A stretch of DNA of 64,000 bases, from NCBI GenBank assembly GCA_017592665.1, contig JAGFNW010000011.1:1-64000 (forward strand), read 5' to 3'. The translations under genes were made by a program, and so were the position numbers. The DNA is from Streptosporangiaceae bacterium NEAU-GS5 (GTDB taxonomy: Bacteria > Actinomycetota > Actinomycetes > Streptosporangiales > Streptosporangiaceae). Shown here piece by piece: positions 8,761 to 16,738 of this stretch (the first letter of the stretch is position 1; each line of letters begins with the position of its first letter). Under the pieces are notes generated by a model, which was given only the letters and a program-made list of their open reading frames with translations, was not told where the DNA came from and made no database searches.

Positions 8761-9507
8761 TCAGTCGTCCAGTCCGGCGAGGGCGCCGAGCCGGCCGGTG
8801 GTGCCGCCGGTCAGGTGGGTCTCGTCGATGAACGCGCCGTCGCGCATGGAGATCAACCGGTCGGCGGTGGCGGCGATCCGGGCGTCGTGGGTGACGATGA
8901 CCAGCGTCTGCCCGGCCTCGTGGAGTTTCTCGAAGAGCTGGAGCACGTCGAGGATGGCGGCGCTGTCCAGGTTTCCGGTCGGCTCGTCGGCGAGGACGAC
9001 CAGCGGTTCGTTGCTCAGCGCTCGGGCGATGGCGACCCGCTGGCGCTGGCCGCCGGACAGCGCGGAAGGCAGGAAACGCGCCCTGTCGGCGAGCCCGACC
9101 TGCTCCAGCAGCTCGTGCGCGCGCCGTCGGGCGGCCCGTGGCGAGCGCCCGGCCAGCAGGGCCGACAGCTCGACGTTCTCGATGGCCGTGAGCTCCTCCA
9201 GGAGGTGAAAGGCCTGGAAGACGAAGCCGACGTCGGTGCGCCGCATCCGGGCCAGGGCCTTCTCACCGATGTCGTCGATGCGGCGGCCGTTCAGCGTCAC
9301 CTCTCCGCCCGAGGGCCGGTCCAGCCCGCCGAGCAGATGCAGCAGCGTGGACTTGCCGCAGCCGCTCGGCCCCATGACGGCCACGGTCTCTCCCGCGCGG
9401 ATGTCGAGGTCGATCCCGTCGACGGCGCGGACCAGGCCTTCGCCCGTGCCGTACTCCTTGCGCAGCCCGCGGGCGCGCAGCACGGCCGTGTCGGTGGCGT
9501 CGCTCAC
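8761..9507 (-). CDS. ABC transporter ATP-binding protein (MacB/LolD type)
   Basis: A 248-residue ATPase. Walker A GPSGCGKST, signature LSGGQRQRVAIARAL, Walker B VVLADEPTGNLDS and the H-loop VTHDARIA are all intact; the GNLDSA sequence after Walker B is typical of the MacB/LolD group. The GTG at 9507 overlaps the PadR stop by 4 bp (GTGA) and is preceded by GAAGGAG 7 nt upstream, so it is preferred to the longer reading from an ATG at 9543, which would lie inside padR. It powers the FtsX-like permease encoded next. Confidence 0.92.
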   Translation of the reverse strand: MSDATDTAVLRARGLRKEYGTGEGLVRAVDGIDLDIRAGETVAVMGPSGCGKSTLLHLLGGLDRPSGGEVTLNGRRIDDIGEKALARMRRTDVGFVFQAFHLLEELTAIENVELSALLAGRSPRAARRRAHELLEQVGLADRARFLPSALSGGQRQRVAIARALSNEPLVVLADEPTGNLDSAAILDVLQLFEKLHEAGQTLVIVTHDARIAATADRLISMRDGAFIDETHLTGGTTGRLGALAGLDD

Positions 9508-10064
9508 GATCGGCTCCTTCGATGGGTCCAGTTCTTCTCGCATGCCTCGAGCCACCGCAGGTCCGCCTGGAGCCGGAGCACGATGCCCTCCAGCAGCAGT
9601 GCCGCGTCGGAGCGGTCGGGCTCGGCCATGGCGGCGCGCTGGGCGTCGCGCAGCCGGCGCAGCAGCTCGCGGCGCTGGGCGTCGACGATGCTGAGCGGGT
9701 CGGCGAGGCCGGCCGAGGCGGCCGCGATCAGCTTGAGGTGGAACTCGGCGAGGTCGGGCCGTGGCCAGGCCACCTCGGCGATCCATTCGGCGACCCGCTG
9801 CTGGCCGCCGGCGGTGAGCGCGTAGACCTTCCGGTCGGAGCGGTCGGAGCGGTCGGAGCGGTCCGAGCGGTCGGGTGGGTCGGAGCCGTCGGACTTCTCG
9901 ACCGTCAGCAGGCCGGCCTTCTCCAGCCTGGTCAGGGTCACATAGACCTGACCGGCGTTCATGGCGTCGCCGAGCGGCCCCAGCGCGTCGCGCAATCGCG
10001 TGCGTAGCTCATAGCCGTGCGAGGGTTCTTTCGCCAGCATCGCCAGCACGACTTCCTGCCGCAT
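9504..10064 (-). CDS. PadR family regulator of the ABC/FtsX operon
   Basis: A 186-residue PadR protein. The N-terminal winged helix (QEVVLAMLAKEPSHGYELRTRL...AGQVYVTLTRLEKAGLL) is followed by a Ser/Asp/Arg-repeat loop in the wing (about residues 61-76) and a C-terminal Vir-like helical dimerization domain. It is translationally coupled to the ABC ATPase gene, and a perfect inverted repeat lies just upstream of its start, so it likely represses its own operon and responds to a substrate of the exporter, as PadR/LmrR proteins do. Its wing is lengthened by a run of 9-bp DNA repeats. Confidence 0.9.
   Translation of the reverse strand: MRQEVVLAMLAKEPSHGYELRTRLRDALGPLGDAMNAGQVYVTLTRLEKAGLLTVEKSDGSDPPDRSDRSDRSDRSDRKVYALTAGGQQRVAEWIAEVAWPRPDLAEFHLKLIAAASAGLADPLSIVDAQRRELLRRLRDAQRAAMAEPDRSDAALLLEGIVLRLQADLRWLEACEKNWTHRRSRS
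9832..9885. repeat. 9-bp tandem repeat inside padR
   Basis: Six units of CGGTCGGAG and close variants, three exact, lie head to tail. They encode repeated Asp-Arg-Ser in the wing of the PadR protein. The unit is a multiple of three, so copy changes alter wing length without a frameshift. Confidence 0.8.
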
Positions 10065-10072
10065 GGGATCCC

Positions 10073-10103
10073 CTAACCGTTAGCCCTAACGTCTAACGGT
10101 TAG
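10073..10103. promoter_or_regulatory. PadR operator: CTAACCGTTAG inverted repeat
   Basis: CTAACCGTTAG (10073-10083) is mirrored exactly by CTAACGGTTAG (10093-10103), and a third half-site CTAACG sits between them. It begins 9 bp upstream of the PadR start codon, where a bound repressor would block initiation or the start of a short leader. Each arm is itself nearly palindromic, so two dimers could bind side by side. Confidence 0.7.
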
Positions 10104-10131
10104 CCCCTCCCGCTGTCAAGCCCGCGGCGCG

Positions 10132-10344
10132 TCAGCCCTCTTCTTCGCGGCGATGCTCGACTTCGTCGGGGCGTTCGATGAGGCCGCCGTATCGCTCGTA
10201 GTCCGACAGGAACTCGCGAGATTCGGCGAGGTGCTCCACGCGGTCGGTGAGGATGTACTTGCTGCGCATCCATCGAGAGCACGCGACCCAGCCGACCAGG
10301 AAGGCTGCGACCAGGGCGATCGACGCGAACCAGTCCAGCTGCAT
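10132..10344 (-). CDS. Small single-span membrane protein
   Basis: A 70-residue protein: a hydrophobic helix at about residues 5-24 (WFASIALVAAFLVGWVA) followed by a charged cytosolic tail rich in Glu and Arg ending DEVEHRREEEG. The ATG at 10344 has GGGGAGG 6 nt upstream; a GTG at 10359 is possible but worse. It stands alone upstream of the padR operon on the same strand. No function recognised. Confidence 0.65.
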   Translation of the reverse strand: MQLDWFASIALVAAFLVGWVACSRWMRSKYILTDRVEHLAESREFLSDYERYGGLIERPDEVEHRREEEG

Positions 10345-10528
10345 GTCAGGCCTCCCCACGCGCTCGATGGCAGCCGATGAGCGCCTTCAGTGACGCTAGC
10401 GCCACTTTGCGTACAAGTCTCTCGCGTTACACGAAGTTCGTCGATAACTGTTTGGAGTGCACCCACTACCCAGGTGCCCTTTCTCAATACGGCGTTCCAC
10501 GGCGTTCCAAGCCACTTGTGTGTTAACT

Positions 10529-10540
10529 TAACCTAGGTTA
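10529..10540. promoter_or_regulatory. Palindrome TAACCTAGGTTA upstream of second padR
   Basis: A perfect 12-bp palindrome 10 bp before the GTG start of the PadR gene, next to a second palindrome GTTAAC (10522-10527). The local AT-rich stretch probably holds the -10 region, so a repressor here would autoregulate the padR-MFS operon. Confidence 0.55.
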
Positions 10541-10550
10541 TCTTGCACGC

Positions 10551-11090
10551 GTGTACTCCGACATAGTGATCCTCCGTGGGCTCCTGCAGGGGCCGCGGCA
10601 TGGCTACGACATCAAGAAGTACGTCGAGCGCGTCACCGGAGGGCTGCTCAACAACAACACGCTCTATCCGGCGCTGCGGAAGTTCGAGCAGCGCGGCGAG
10701 ATCAGGAAGGTGGCGGAGGAGACGGCGCCCGGCCGTCCGGCGCGCACGGTCTATCAGATCACCGAGCGCGGGCGGAACCGCTTCCGCGCCCTGCTGGAGA
10801 TGGCCGATCCGCTGGTGCTCGCCAAGCAGGAGGAGTTCCAGGTCAGGGTGGGCCATTTCGACCTGATGTCGCCCGCCACCCGGATGCGGATCCTCGAGGT
10901 CCGCCGCGACCACCTCGAGAACGCGCTCGCCGTGCAGGAGGAGCTGGCCTCCTTCTCCGACCGCCACCCGTGGGGGTCGCGGATCGTCGGCTTCAACGGC
11001 GCCCAGATCCGCGCCGAGCTCAGCTGGCTCGACGAGCTGGCCGGACCGGCCAAGGAGGCTCCCAATGGATCCCTTGACGACAACCGCTAG
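10551..11090 (+). CDS. PadR family transcriptional regulator
   Basis: A 179-residue PadR protein: winged helix at about residues 5-80 (VILRGLLQGPRHGYDIKKYV...NNNTLYPALRKFEQRGEI) then a helical C-terminal domain. Start is GTG immediately after an operator-like palindrome; there is no clear Shine-Dalgarno, so the message may be leaderless. It overlaps the next gene, an MFS exporter, by 26 bp, the standard pairing of a local repressor and the pump it controls. Confidence 0.9.
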   Translation: MYSDIVILRGLLQGPRHGYDIKKYVERVTGGLLNNNTLYPALRKFEQRGEIRKVAEETAPGRPARTVYQITERGRNRFRALLEMADPLVLAKQEEFQVRVGHFDLMSPATRMRILEVRRDHLENALAVQEELASFSDRHPWGSRIVGFNGAQIRAELSWLDELAGPAKEAPNGSLDDNR

Positions 11091-12441
11091 GCCGTCCTCG
11101 CTCATGATGATCGGGCTGGTCGCCGGCCCCATCCTGTCCATGATCGACTCATCGGTGGTCAATCTGGCCGTGCCCGATCTGGTCCGGGAGTTACGGCAGC
11201 CGCTCGCCACGGTCCAGTGGACGATCAGCGGCTACCTGCTCGCCATGGCCGTGGGCCTGGCCGTCACGCCCTACCTCGGCCGTCGCTTCGGCCTGCTGCC
11301 GACCTATGTCGCCAGCCTCGTGCTGTTCACGCTCGCCTCGCTCACCTGCGCGCTCGCGCCGGACGCGGCCGTCCTGATCACCTGCCGCGCGCTGCAGGGC
11401 CTGGCCGGCGCGCCCATGGTGCCGCTCGCGATCGGCCTGCTGATCGGGCAGGGCGGCGCCGCGGAGGAACGCGCGAAGGTCCCGATGAGCGCCGGCCTCG
11501 CCTTCTTCGCCGCGCCCGCCCTCGGCGTCTCGGCCGGCGGGCTCCTGATCAGCCTGTACGGCTGGCGCTCGATCTTCCTGGTCAACGTCGTCGTGGCCCT
11601 GCTCGCGCTCCCGGGCGCCCTCGCGGCCCAGCGCGCCGGTCTGGGCGCCCAGCCGGACCGCGACGCCCGCCTCGACCTGCCTGGTCTGGCGCTGCTGGCC
11701 GCCGGGCTCGGCATGGTCACCTACGGCGTCGAGCGGGCGACCGGCCACGGATGGGGCGACCCGTGGTGGCCCGCCGGCCTGATCCTGCTGGCCGGCTACA
11801 TCCTGTGGGCGCGCCGGCATCCGCACCCGGCGCTCGACCTCGACCTGGCCCGTGACAAGGTCCGCGCGCTGGCGCTGGCCGTGTGCGTGCTGTCCAGCGT
11901 CGTGCTGTACGCCGTGCTCTTCCTCGCGCCCGTCTACCTGCAGAGCATCCAGCACCGCCCGACCTCGGTCGCGGGGCTCGCCCTGCTCGCGCCCGGCCTG
12001 ATCATGGGTGTGTCCTCGCCGCTCGGCGACCGGATCGTCGAGCGCTATTCCGTACGCGCCGCGGTGGTCGCCGGCATGCTCCTGCTGGCGGTGATGACGG
12101 CGGCCATGGCCGGGCTGGACGCGACCACCCCGGTCTGGATCACGACGTTGCTGCTGTGCGGGCGTGGGATGGCGATCGGCCTCACGGCGCAGCCGCTGGT
12201 CCTGTCGCTGCTCGGCGGGCTCGCGCCGGAGCGCGCCGCGGACGGCAACACACTGTTCAGCGTGGCGCAGCGGCTGGCCGGGTCGTTCGGGATCGCCCTG
12301 CTGGCCACCTTCTTCGCGGCGCGCGCCGCCGCTTCGGGATCGCCGCTGGTCGCGCTGCGCGAATCGGTGCTCATCCTGGCGGTCGTCGCGCTCCTCGGCG
12401 CCGTCGCGGCCGGTCGTCTGATCCTCCCCGGGAAGGATTGA
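11065..12441 (+). CDS. MFS drug exporter, DHA2 (14-helix, EmrB/QacA) family
   Basis: A 458-residue transporter with about 14 membrane helices. The N-terminal block (MIDSSVVNLAVPDLVREL, with the conserved acidic residue in helix 1) and the following YLLAMAVGLAVTPYLGRRFG correspond to DHA2 motifs D1 and A. Proton-driven efflux of a toxic compound is expected. AAGGAGG lies 6 nt before the ATG. The start lies within the end of the upstream padR gene, so the two are translationally coupled. Confidence 0.9.
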   Translation: MDPLTTTARPSSLMMIGLVAGPILSMIDSSVVNLAVPDLVRELRQPLATVQWTISGYLLAMAVGLAVTPYLGRRFGLLPTYVASLVLFTLASLTCALAPDAAVLITCRALQGLAGAPMVPLAIGLLIGQGGAAEERAKVPMSAGLAFFAAPALGVSAGGLLISLYGWRSIFLVNVVVALLALPGALAAQRAGLGAQPDRDARLDLPGLALLAAGLGMVTYGVERATGHGWGDPWWPAGLILLAGYILWARRHPHPALDLDLARDKVRALALAVCVLSSVVLYAVLFLAPVYLQSIQHRPTSVAGLALLAPGLIMGVSSPLGDRIVERYSVRAAVVAGMLLLAVMTAAMAGLDATTPVWITTLLLCGRGMAIGLTAQPLVLSLLGGLAPERAADGNTLFSVAQRLAGSFGIALLATFFAARAAASGSPLVALRESVLILAVVALLGAVAAGRLILPGKD

Positions 12442-12495
12442 AAAAAAATCCCATTTATGGTATGATGGGGAAAACGTCGACTACATTCCCTGGGC

Positions 12496-13368
12496 ATGGA
12501 CTCAGCCACAGGCACAAACCCAACGGGTCAGCCAAGCAGGACGGCGTTGCTGGCGGCGGCCGCGCGCGCGGCCCATCTGATCGTCGACGGCGAGCCGACC
12601 GTGTTCGCCGACCCGCTGGCCTATCGGCTGCTGGGAGACGGGGCCGAAGAACTCGTCAGCTACCACCGCCTGCACGGTGAGCACATGGTGCTCGCGGGCG
12701 CCCGGGCCGCCGTCACCACCCGCAGCCGCTACACCGAAGAACGGCTGGCCCGCGCGGCGGACGCCGGAATCACGCAGTACGTGATCCTCGGCGCCGGTCT
12801 CGACTCGTTCGCCTATCGCTCGGATGCCGATGTACGCGTCTTCGAGGTGGATCACCCGGCGACACAGGAATGGAAGCGCGCCCGGCTCGACGAGGCGAGG
12901 ATCCCGGTCCCGGACTCGGTCGCGTACGTGCCGATGGACTTCGAATCCGAGCTGCTGCTCGACCGCCTGCCGGAAGCGGGCTTCGACGTGACGCGGCCGG
13001 CGCTGGTCAGCTGGCTCGGCGTGCTGATGTATCTCAGCGGCGAGGCCATCGACCGCACACTCACGGAGCTGTCGGCATTCGCTCCGCGTACGGAGATCGT
13101 GGCCGACTACATGCTCCGGCCGGAGTTGTGCGACGAGGACGGCCGCATGTACGGCGAGCTGGTCGGCGCGACGTCCGCCCAGGGCGGAGAGCCGTGGCTG
13201 AGTCGTTTCAGCCCCGAAGAGGTGGCTGGATTGCTGAAGGGCCATGGCTTCGAGGTGATCGAGCAGGCGACTCAGCGAGACAGCGTCGACCTGACCCTCT
13301 GGGAGCGCTCCGACGCGTTCAGAGCGCTGGGGCTGGCGATGGTGGCGCACGCCCGAGTTACCCTCTGA
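12496..13368 (+). CDS. SAM-dependent methyltransferase, TIGR00027/LCM family
   Basis: A 290-residue enzyme of the leucine carboxyl methyltransferase-like family abundant in actinobacteria. It shows the FADPLAYRLL and RSRYTEERL blocks, the SAM-binding YVILGAGLDSFAYR (about residues 94-107), the acidic ribose-binding FEVDHPATQEWKR, and VSWLGVLMYLSGEAI. The natural substrate of this family is mostly unknown. An unusually AT-rich stretch lies just upstream and contains TATGAT (12461-12466), a likely -10 element, about 30 bp before the ATG. It runs 2 bp ahead of ppgK. Confidence 0.88.
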   Translation: MDSATGTNPTGQPSRTALLAAAARAAHLIVDGEPTVFADPLAYRLLGDGAEELVSYHRLHGEHMVLAGARAAVTTRSRYTEERLARAADAGITQYVILGAGLDSFAYRSDADVRVFEVDHPATQEWKRARLDEARIPVPDSVAYVPMDFESELLLDRLPEAGFDVTRPALVSWLGVLMYLSGEAIDRTLTELSAFAPRTEIVADYMLRPELCDEDGRMYGELVGATSAQGGEPWLSRFSPEEVAGLLKGHGFEVIEQATQRDSVDLTLWERSDAFRALGLAMVAHARVTL

Positions 13369-13370
13369 TC

Positions 13371-14081
13371 ATGGAAGCTCTCGGAATCGACATCGGTGGG
13401 TCGGGGATCAAGGGCGCGCCCGTGAACACGGCCACCGGCGCGCTGATCGAGGAGCGGCTGCGGATTCCGACGCCGCAGCCGTCGGTGCCGAAGGATGTGG
13501 CCGGCGTGGTCCGGCAGATCGTCGGCCACTTCGCCTGGACAGGCCCCATCGGGGTCACCTTCCCCGGTGTGGTGCTCGACGGCGAGATCAGGACGGCGGC
13601 CAACGTCGACCGCTCCTGGATCGGGGTGAACGGCCGCGAGCTGTTCGGCGCCGAAGTGGTCAACGACGCCGACGCGGCCGGGATCGCCGAGGTCAAGTTC
13701 GGCGTGGGCAAGGGTGTGAAGGGCGTCGTGCTCATGCTCACGTTCGGCACGGGGATCGGCAGCGCCCTGTTCATCGACGGCACGCTGGTGCCCAACACCG
13801 AGCTGGGGCACCTGGAGATCCGCGGCAAGGACGCCGAAGACCGCGCCTCCGACGCCGCGCGCGAGGAGAAGGACCTCAGCTGGGGCAAGTGGGCCGACCA
13901 CGTCGAGGAATACCTTCGGCACGTCGAGATGCTGCTGTCGCCCTCGCTGATCATCATCGGCGGCGGGGTCAGCAAGAAGGCCGACAAGTTCCTTCCCGAG
14001 GTCAAGCTGCGGACCCCGGTCGTGCCGGCCACCCTGCTCAACGAGGCGGGCATCATCGGAGCAGCGCTTCGCGCGCTCTAG
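13371..14081 (+). CDS. ppgK: Polyphosphate glucokinase
   Basis: A 236-residue ROK-fold kinase that phosphorylates glucose using polyphosphate (and often ATP), as in mycobacteria and streptomycetes. Visible motifs: phosphate-1 loop GIDIGGSGIKG at residues 5-15, sugar contact TFPGVV, NDADAAGIAE with the catalytic Asp, the phosphate-2 block LMLTFGTGIGSALF and ELGHLEIRG. A family member with HLEIRG rather than the zinc-binding GHxxCxCG motif of ROK repressors fits PpgK. Start codon follows the methyltransferase stop by 2 bp, so they are co-transcribed. Confidence 0.93.
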   Translation: MEALGIDIGGSGIKGAPVNTATGALIEERLRIPTPQPSVPKDVAGVVRQIVGHFAWTGPIGVTFPGVVLDGEIRTAANVDRSWIGVNGRELFGAEVVNDADAAGIAEVKFGVGKGVKGVVLMLTFGTGIGSALFIDGTLVPNTELGHLEIRGKDAEDRASDAAREEKDLSWGKWADHVEEYLRHVEMLLSPSLIIIGGGVSKKADKFLPEVKLRTPVVPATLLNEAGIIGAALRAL

Positions 14082-14091
14082 GGTCTATAGG

Positions 14092-14132
14092 GTCACATGT
14101 CCATTTCATACACTTGAGTTAGCACATGTGAC
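14092..14132. promoter_or_regulatory. Inverted repeat GTCACATGT upstream of cell-wall lipoprotein genes
   Basis: GTCACATGT (14092-14100) and ACATGTGAC (14124-14132) are an exact 9-bp inverted repeat around a 23-bp AT-rich centre that could contain the promoter. It lies 27 bp before the start of the beta-lactamase-like lipoprotein, so it may be an operator or, as RNA, a weak terminator for ppgK. Confidence 0.5.
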
Positions 14133-14158
14133 GGATGGTGACCGATAAAGTCAGCGGT

Positions 14159-15124
14159 ATGCGTGTGATGGAGGGGCAGGCCCTGGCCGCCTGCCTGGCC
14201 GTGCTCCTGGCTTCGGGGTGCGGCCCCTCGCCTGACCAGGGCGCGGTCGGCGCCCGGCCCGGCCCTGCCGGCGGTCAGACGGCGGCCAAGCCGTCGCCGT
14301 CCGCCTCGCCGTCACCCTGCGTGAAGGCCTACCGTGACGACGCCGCGGCGGCGCGCGCCAAGAAGGCGCTCACGGCAGGGCTCAAGCGGCTGGTGGCCAA
14401 GCGCCCGGGGAGGGTCGAGATCATGGCGAAGGATCTCGCCTCCGGCGCCGTCGTCGGCTATCACGAAGACGGCGCCGAGCAGATCACGGCCAGCGGCGCC
14501 AAGGTCGACATCGCGGTCACGCTGCTGCGGAAGGTCCGCGCCGGGCACCACAAGCTCAGCGGCTGGGAGCGCGAAACGCTCGAGCAGATGATCGAGCACA
14601 GCGACAACAAGGCGGCCGACGCCCTCTATGCGCGGATCGGCGGCGCCGAGGCCGTGTCCGCCACCTACGCGGCGCTCCGGATGACGCACACCCATCCCGG
14701 CCCCAGCCATTACTGGGGCGGCACGACCACCAGCCCCTCCGACCGTGTGCGGCTGATGACCGCGCTGGTCAAGGGCTCCAAGGCGGTGCACCCCAACGAT
14801 CGCGCGTACGTGCTGAAGCTCATGGAGCTGGTCGAGCCCGGCCAGAAGTGGGGGGTCAGCGCGGCGGCCCGCGCGGGCGACCGGGTCTCCCTGAAGAACG
14901 GCTGGACGCCCCGCCCCTTCATCCACGACACGTGGGCCGTGACCAGCTATGGCTGGGTGCACGGGCGCGGCCGTAGTTATGTCATCTCGGTCCAGACGGA
15001 TATTCAGCCGGGAATGGAGAGCGGAGTGGCCACCATCGAATCGGCCGGCAAACTCATAGCGGCCCACATGTCTGACCTCAACCCGGTACGGTACCGGTCA
15101 TGCGTTTCGCCGGTCGCGCCCTGA
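14159..15124 (+). CDS. Class A beta-lactamase-like serine hydrolase, lipoprotein
   Basis: A 321-residue exported protein. A lipoprotein signal ends at LASG-C21. The penicillin-recognising fold is indicated by S112-G-A-K115 (SxxK nucleophile), S148-D-N150, and K246-N-G248 in the place of KTG. The omega-loop Glu is not evident, and the KNG variant with a long SPT-rich linker after the lipid Cys is common in actinomycete wall-associated homologues, so a role in cell-wall metabolism is as likely as beta-lactam resistance. It overlaps the amidase gene by 25 bp. The ATG at 14159 (MRVMEG) is preferred since it leaves a compact signal; an upstream in-frame start at 14135 exists. Confidence 0.82.
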   Translation: MRVMEGQALAACLAVLLASGCGPSPDQGAVGARPGPAGGQTAAKPSPSASPSPCVKAYRDDAAAARAKKALTAGLKRLVAKRPGRVEIMAKDLASGAVVGYHEDGAEQITASGAKVDIAVTLLRKVRAGHHKLSGWERETLEQMIEHSDNKAADALYARIGGAEAVSATYAALRMTHTHPGPSHYWGGTTTSPSDRVRLMTALVKGSKAVHPNDRAYVLKLMELVEPGQKWGVSAAARAGDRVSLKNGWTPRPFIHDTWAVTSYGWVHGRGRSYVISVQTDIQPGMESGVATIESAGKLIAAHMSDLNPVRYRSCVSPVAP

Positions 15125-15996
15125 TCGCCCTGGCCTGGGCTGGGGCGCTGACCGCCTGCTCGGGCAGCGGCGACTCTGGATACGCGCCCGTCGGCGCCGC
15201 GCCTCCCGTCGGAGAGGTGGAGAGGACCGCCACCTGGCCCGTCCCATCCCAGGGCGCCGATTCCGCGAACTCCGCCGAGAGCGCTCAGCCGGTGGTCCCG
15301 ACCCCGAAGGCCGGCACGCGTACGCCGGGCAAGCCGCTCGCTGGGAAGATCGTCGTGCTCGACCCAGGCCACAACGGGGGGAACGCGTCCCACCCGAAGG
15401 AGATCAACCGCCTGGTCGACATCGTCACGGGCCGCAAGCCCTGCAACACCACGGGCACGGCCACCGACAGCGGCTACTCCGAGCACGCCTTCAACTGGGA
15501 CGTGGCGATCCGCCTCCAGAAGGTGCTCAAGAAGGAGGGCGCCACCGTCGTGCTCACCCGGCTGAACGACCAGGGGGTCGGGCCCTGCATCGACGCGCGC
15601 GCCGCCATCGGCACCAAGGCCAAGGCCGACGCCGTCCTGTCGATCCACGCCGACGGCGCCGGGCCCAGCGACCATGGTTTCCACGTGATCCTCCCGGGGC
15701 GGGTTCCCGGGCACAACGACGCGATCATCGCCTCGTCCCAGCGGCTGGGCCTGGCCATCCGATCCGCCTACCGGGCGGGCACCGGCGTGCCGTACGCCAA
15801 CTACATCGGCAAGAAGGCCATCGCCATCCGGACCGACCTCGGCGGCCTCAACCTCGCCACCCGGCCGAGCGTGCTCATCGAGTGCGGCAACATGCGCAAC
15901 AAGGGCGACGCGGCCGACTTCACCTCGGCCTCCTTCCGCCAGAAGGCCGCCGACTCCCTCGCCGTCGGCCTCACGGCCTTCCTGACCTCGTCGTAG
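15100..15996 (+). CDS. N-acetylmuramoyl-L-alanine amidase (Amidase_3), lipoprotein
   Basis: A 298-residue zinc amidase that cuts the bond between MurNAc and the stem peptide. The signal ends with the lipobox LTA-C20. The catalytic domain spans about 83-297: LDPGHNGG (zinc His), SEHAFNWDVA (zinc Glu), LSIHADGA (second zinc His) and VLIECGNMRN (catalytic Glu). It overlaps the penicillin-binding-like lipoprotein by 25 bp, so both should be made together and act on the same wall. Confidence 0.92.
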   Translation: MRFAGRALIALAWAGALTACSGSGDSGYAPVGAAPPVGEVERTATWPVPSQGADSANSAESAQPVVPTPKAGTRTPGKPLAGKIVVLDPGHNGGNASHPKEINRLVDIVTGRKPCNTTGTATDSGYSEHAFNWDVAIRLQKVLKKEGATVVLTRLNDQGVGPCIDARAAIGTKAKADAVLSIHADGAGPSDHGFHVILPGRVPGHNDAIIASSQRLGLAIRSAYRAGTGVPYANYIGKKAIAIRTDLGGLNLATRPSVLIECGNMRNKGDAADFTSASFRQKAADSLAVGLTAFLTSS

Positions 15997-16007
15997 CGAC
16001 CGCGGCG

Positions 16008-16646
16008 CTAGACGCAGACGTCGATGAGCTTGCCGAGGTGGACCTCGACGTGGCAGGTCTGCTGTGCCTGCGGCGCAGGGGCGCTGGTGGTGGGGTGGCT
16101 CGTAGGCCCACTGGACGTGGGCGGCCGCGAACTCGGCTGCGGCTGGGGCGGCTGCGTCGGCTTCTGACTGGGCTTCTGGGAGGGCTTTGGCGCGGCCGTG
16201 GTGGGGGCGGGGCGATCGCCGGTGGTCGGCTTGGCGGACGCGGTCCGGCGCGGCGCGGTCGTGGCGGTCGGACGCGGGGCGGCCGTGGGGATGCCGGTCG
16301 GCGGCGCCGTGCCGAGATGGACCGAGGGAATGGCCAGCGGCTGCCGCGAGGGCGGGGTGGACGGCTGGACGGACGGCTGCGCGGAGGGGACGGCGGAGGC
16401 GCCGCCCGAGGGGAGCGCGGACGCGGACGGCTCGGCGGGTGCGGCGGCGCTGGCGGCCGGCCGTGCCCCGGCCTGTGGATGCGTGGTCTGCGAGGGCTTG
16501 GGCGCGAAAACGATGTAGCTGATGGCGACGGCCATGCCCACGAGGGCGACCGTGATGAGCGTAAGTCCGGATCCGTCAGGATCCGAGCCTAACTTGGCGC
16601 GCAGGCCGCTACGGAAACGAATCAAGAGATCGCGCACAGTCCTCAT
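16008..16646 (-). CDS. Membrane-anchored Pro/Ser/Thr/Ala-rich protein
   Basis: A 212-residue protein: short basic cytosolic N-terminus, one membrane helix at about residues 28-47 (LTLITVALVGMAVAISYIVFA), then a low-complexity Pro/Ser/Thr/Ala/Lys extracytoplasmic stalk, ending in a short ordered tail QTCHVEVHLGKLIDVCV with two cysteines that may form a disulfide. This resembles wall-spanning proteins of actinomycetes. ATG at 16646 is chosen over an in-frame TTG nine bases upstream. It converges with the amidase gene. Function unknown. Confidence 0.7.
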   Translation of the reverse strand: MRTVRDLLIRFRSGLRAKLGSDPDGSGLTLITVALVGMAVAISYIVFAPKPSQTTHPQAGARPAASAAAPAEPSASALPSGGASAVPSAQPSVQPSTPPSRQPLAIPSVHLGTAPPTGIPTAAPRPTATTAPRRTASAKPTTGDRPAPTTAAPKPSQKPSQKPTQPPQPQPSSRPPTSSGPTSHPTTSAPAPQAQQTCHVEVHLGKLIDVCV

Positions 16647-16738
16647 TTCTACCAAAAATCCACGAAATCATGCACAGGTTCGCGCCGCGTTTATTCAGTG
16701 GCGGAGGCAGGGCGGGGCGTACCTATCCTTGGTGAGGA

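Noticed and set aside
9508-9786. Longer N-terminus for the ABC ATPase
   Set aside because: It would overlap padR for most of its length; the GTG at 9507 has a good Shine-Dalgarno and the common 4-bp overlap.
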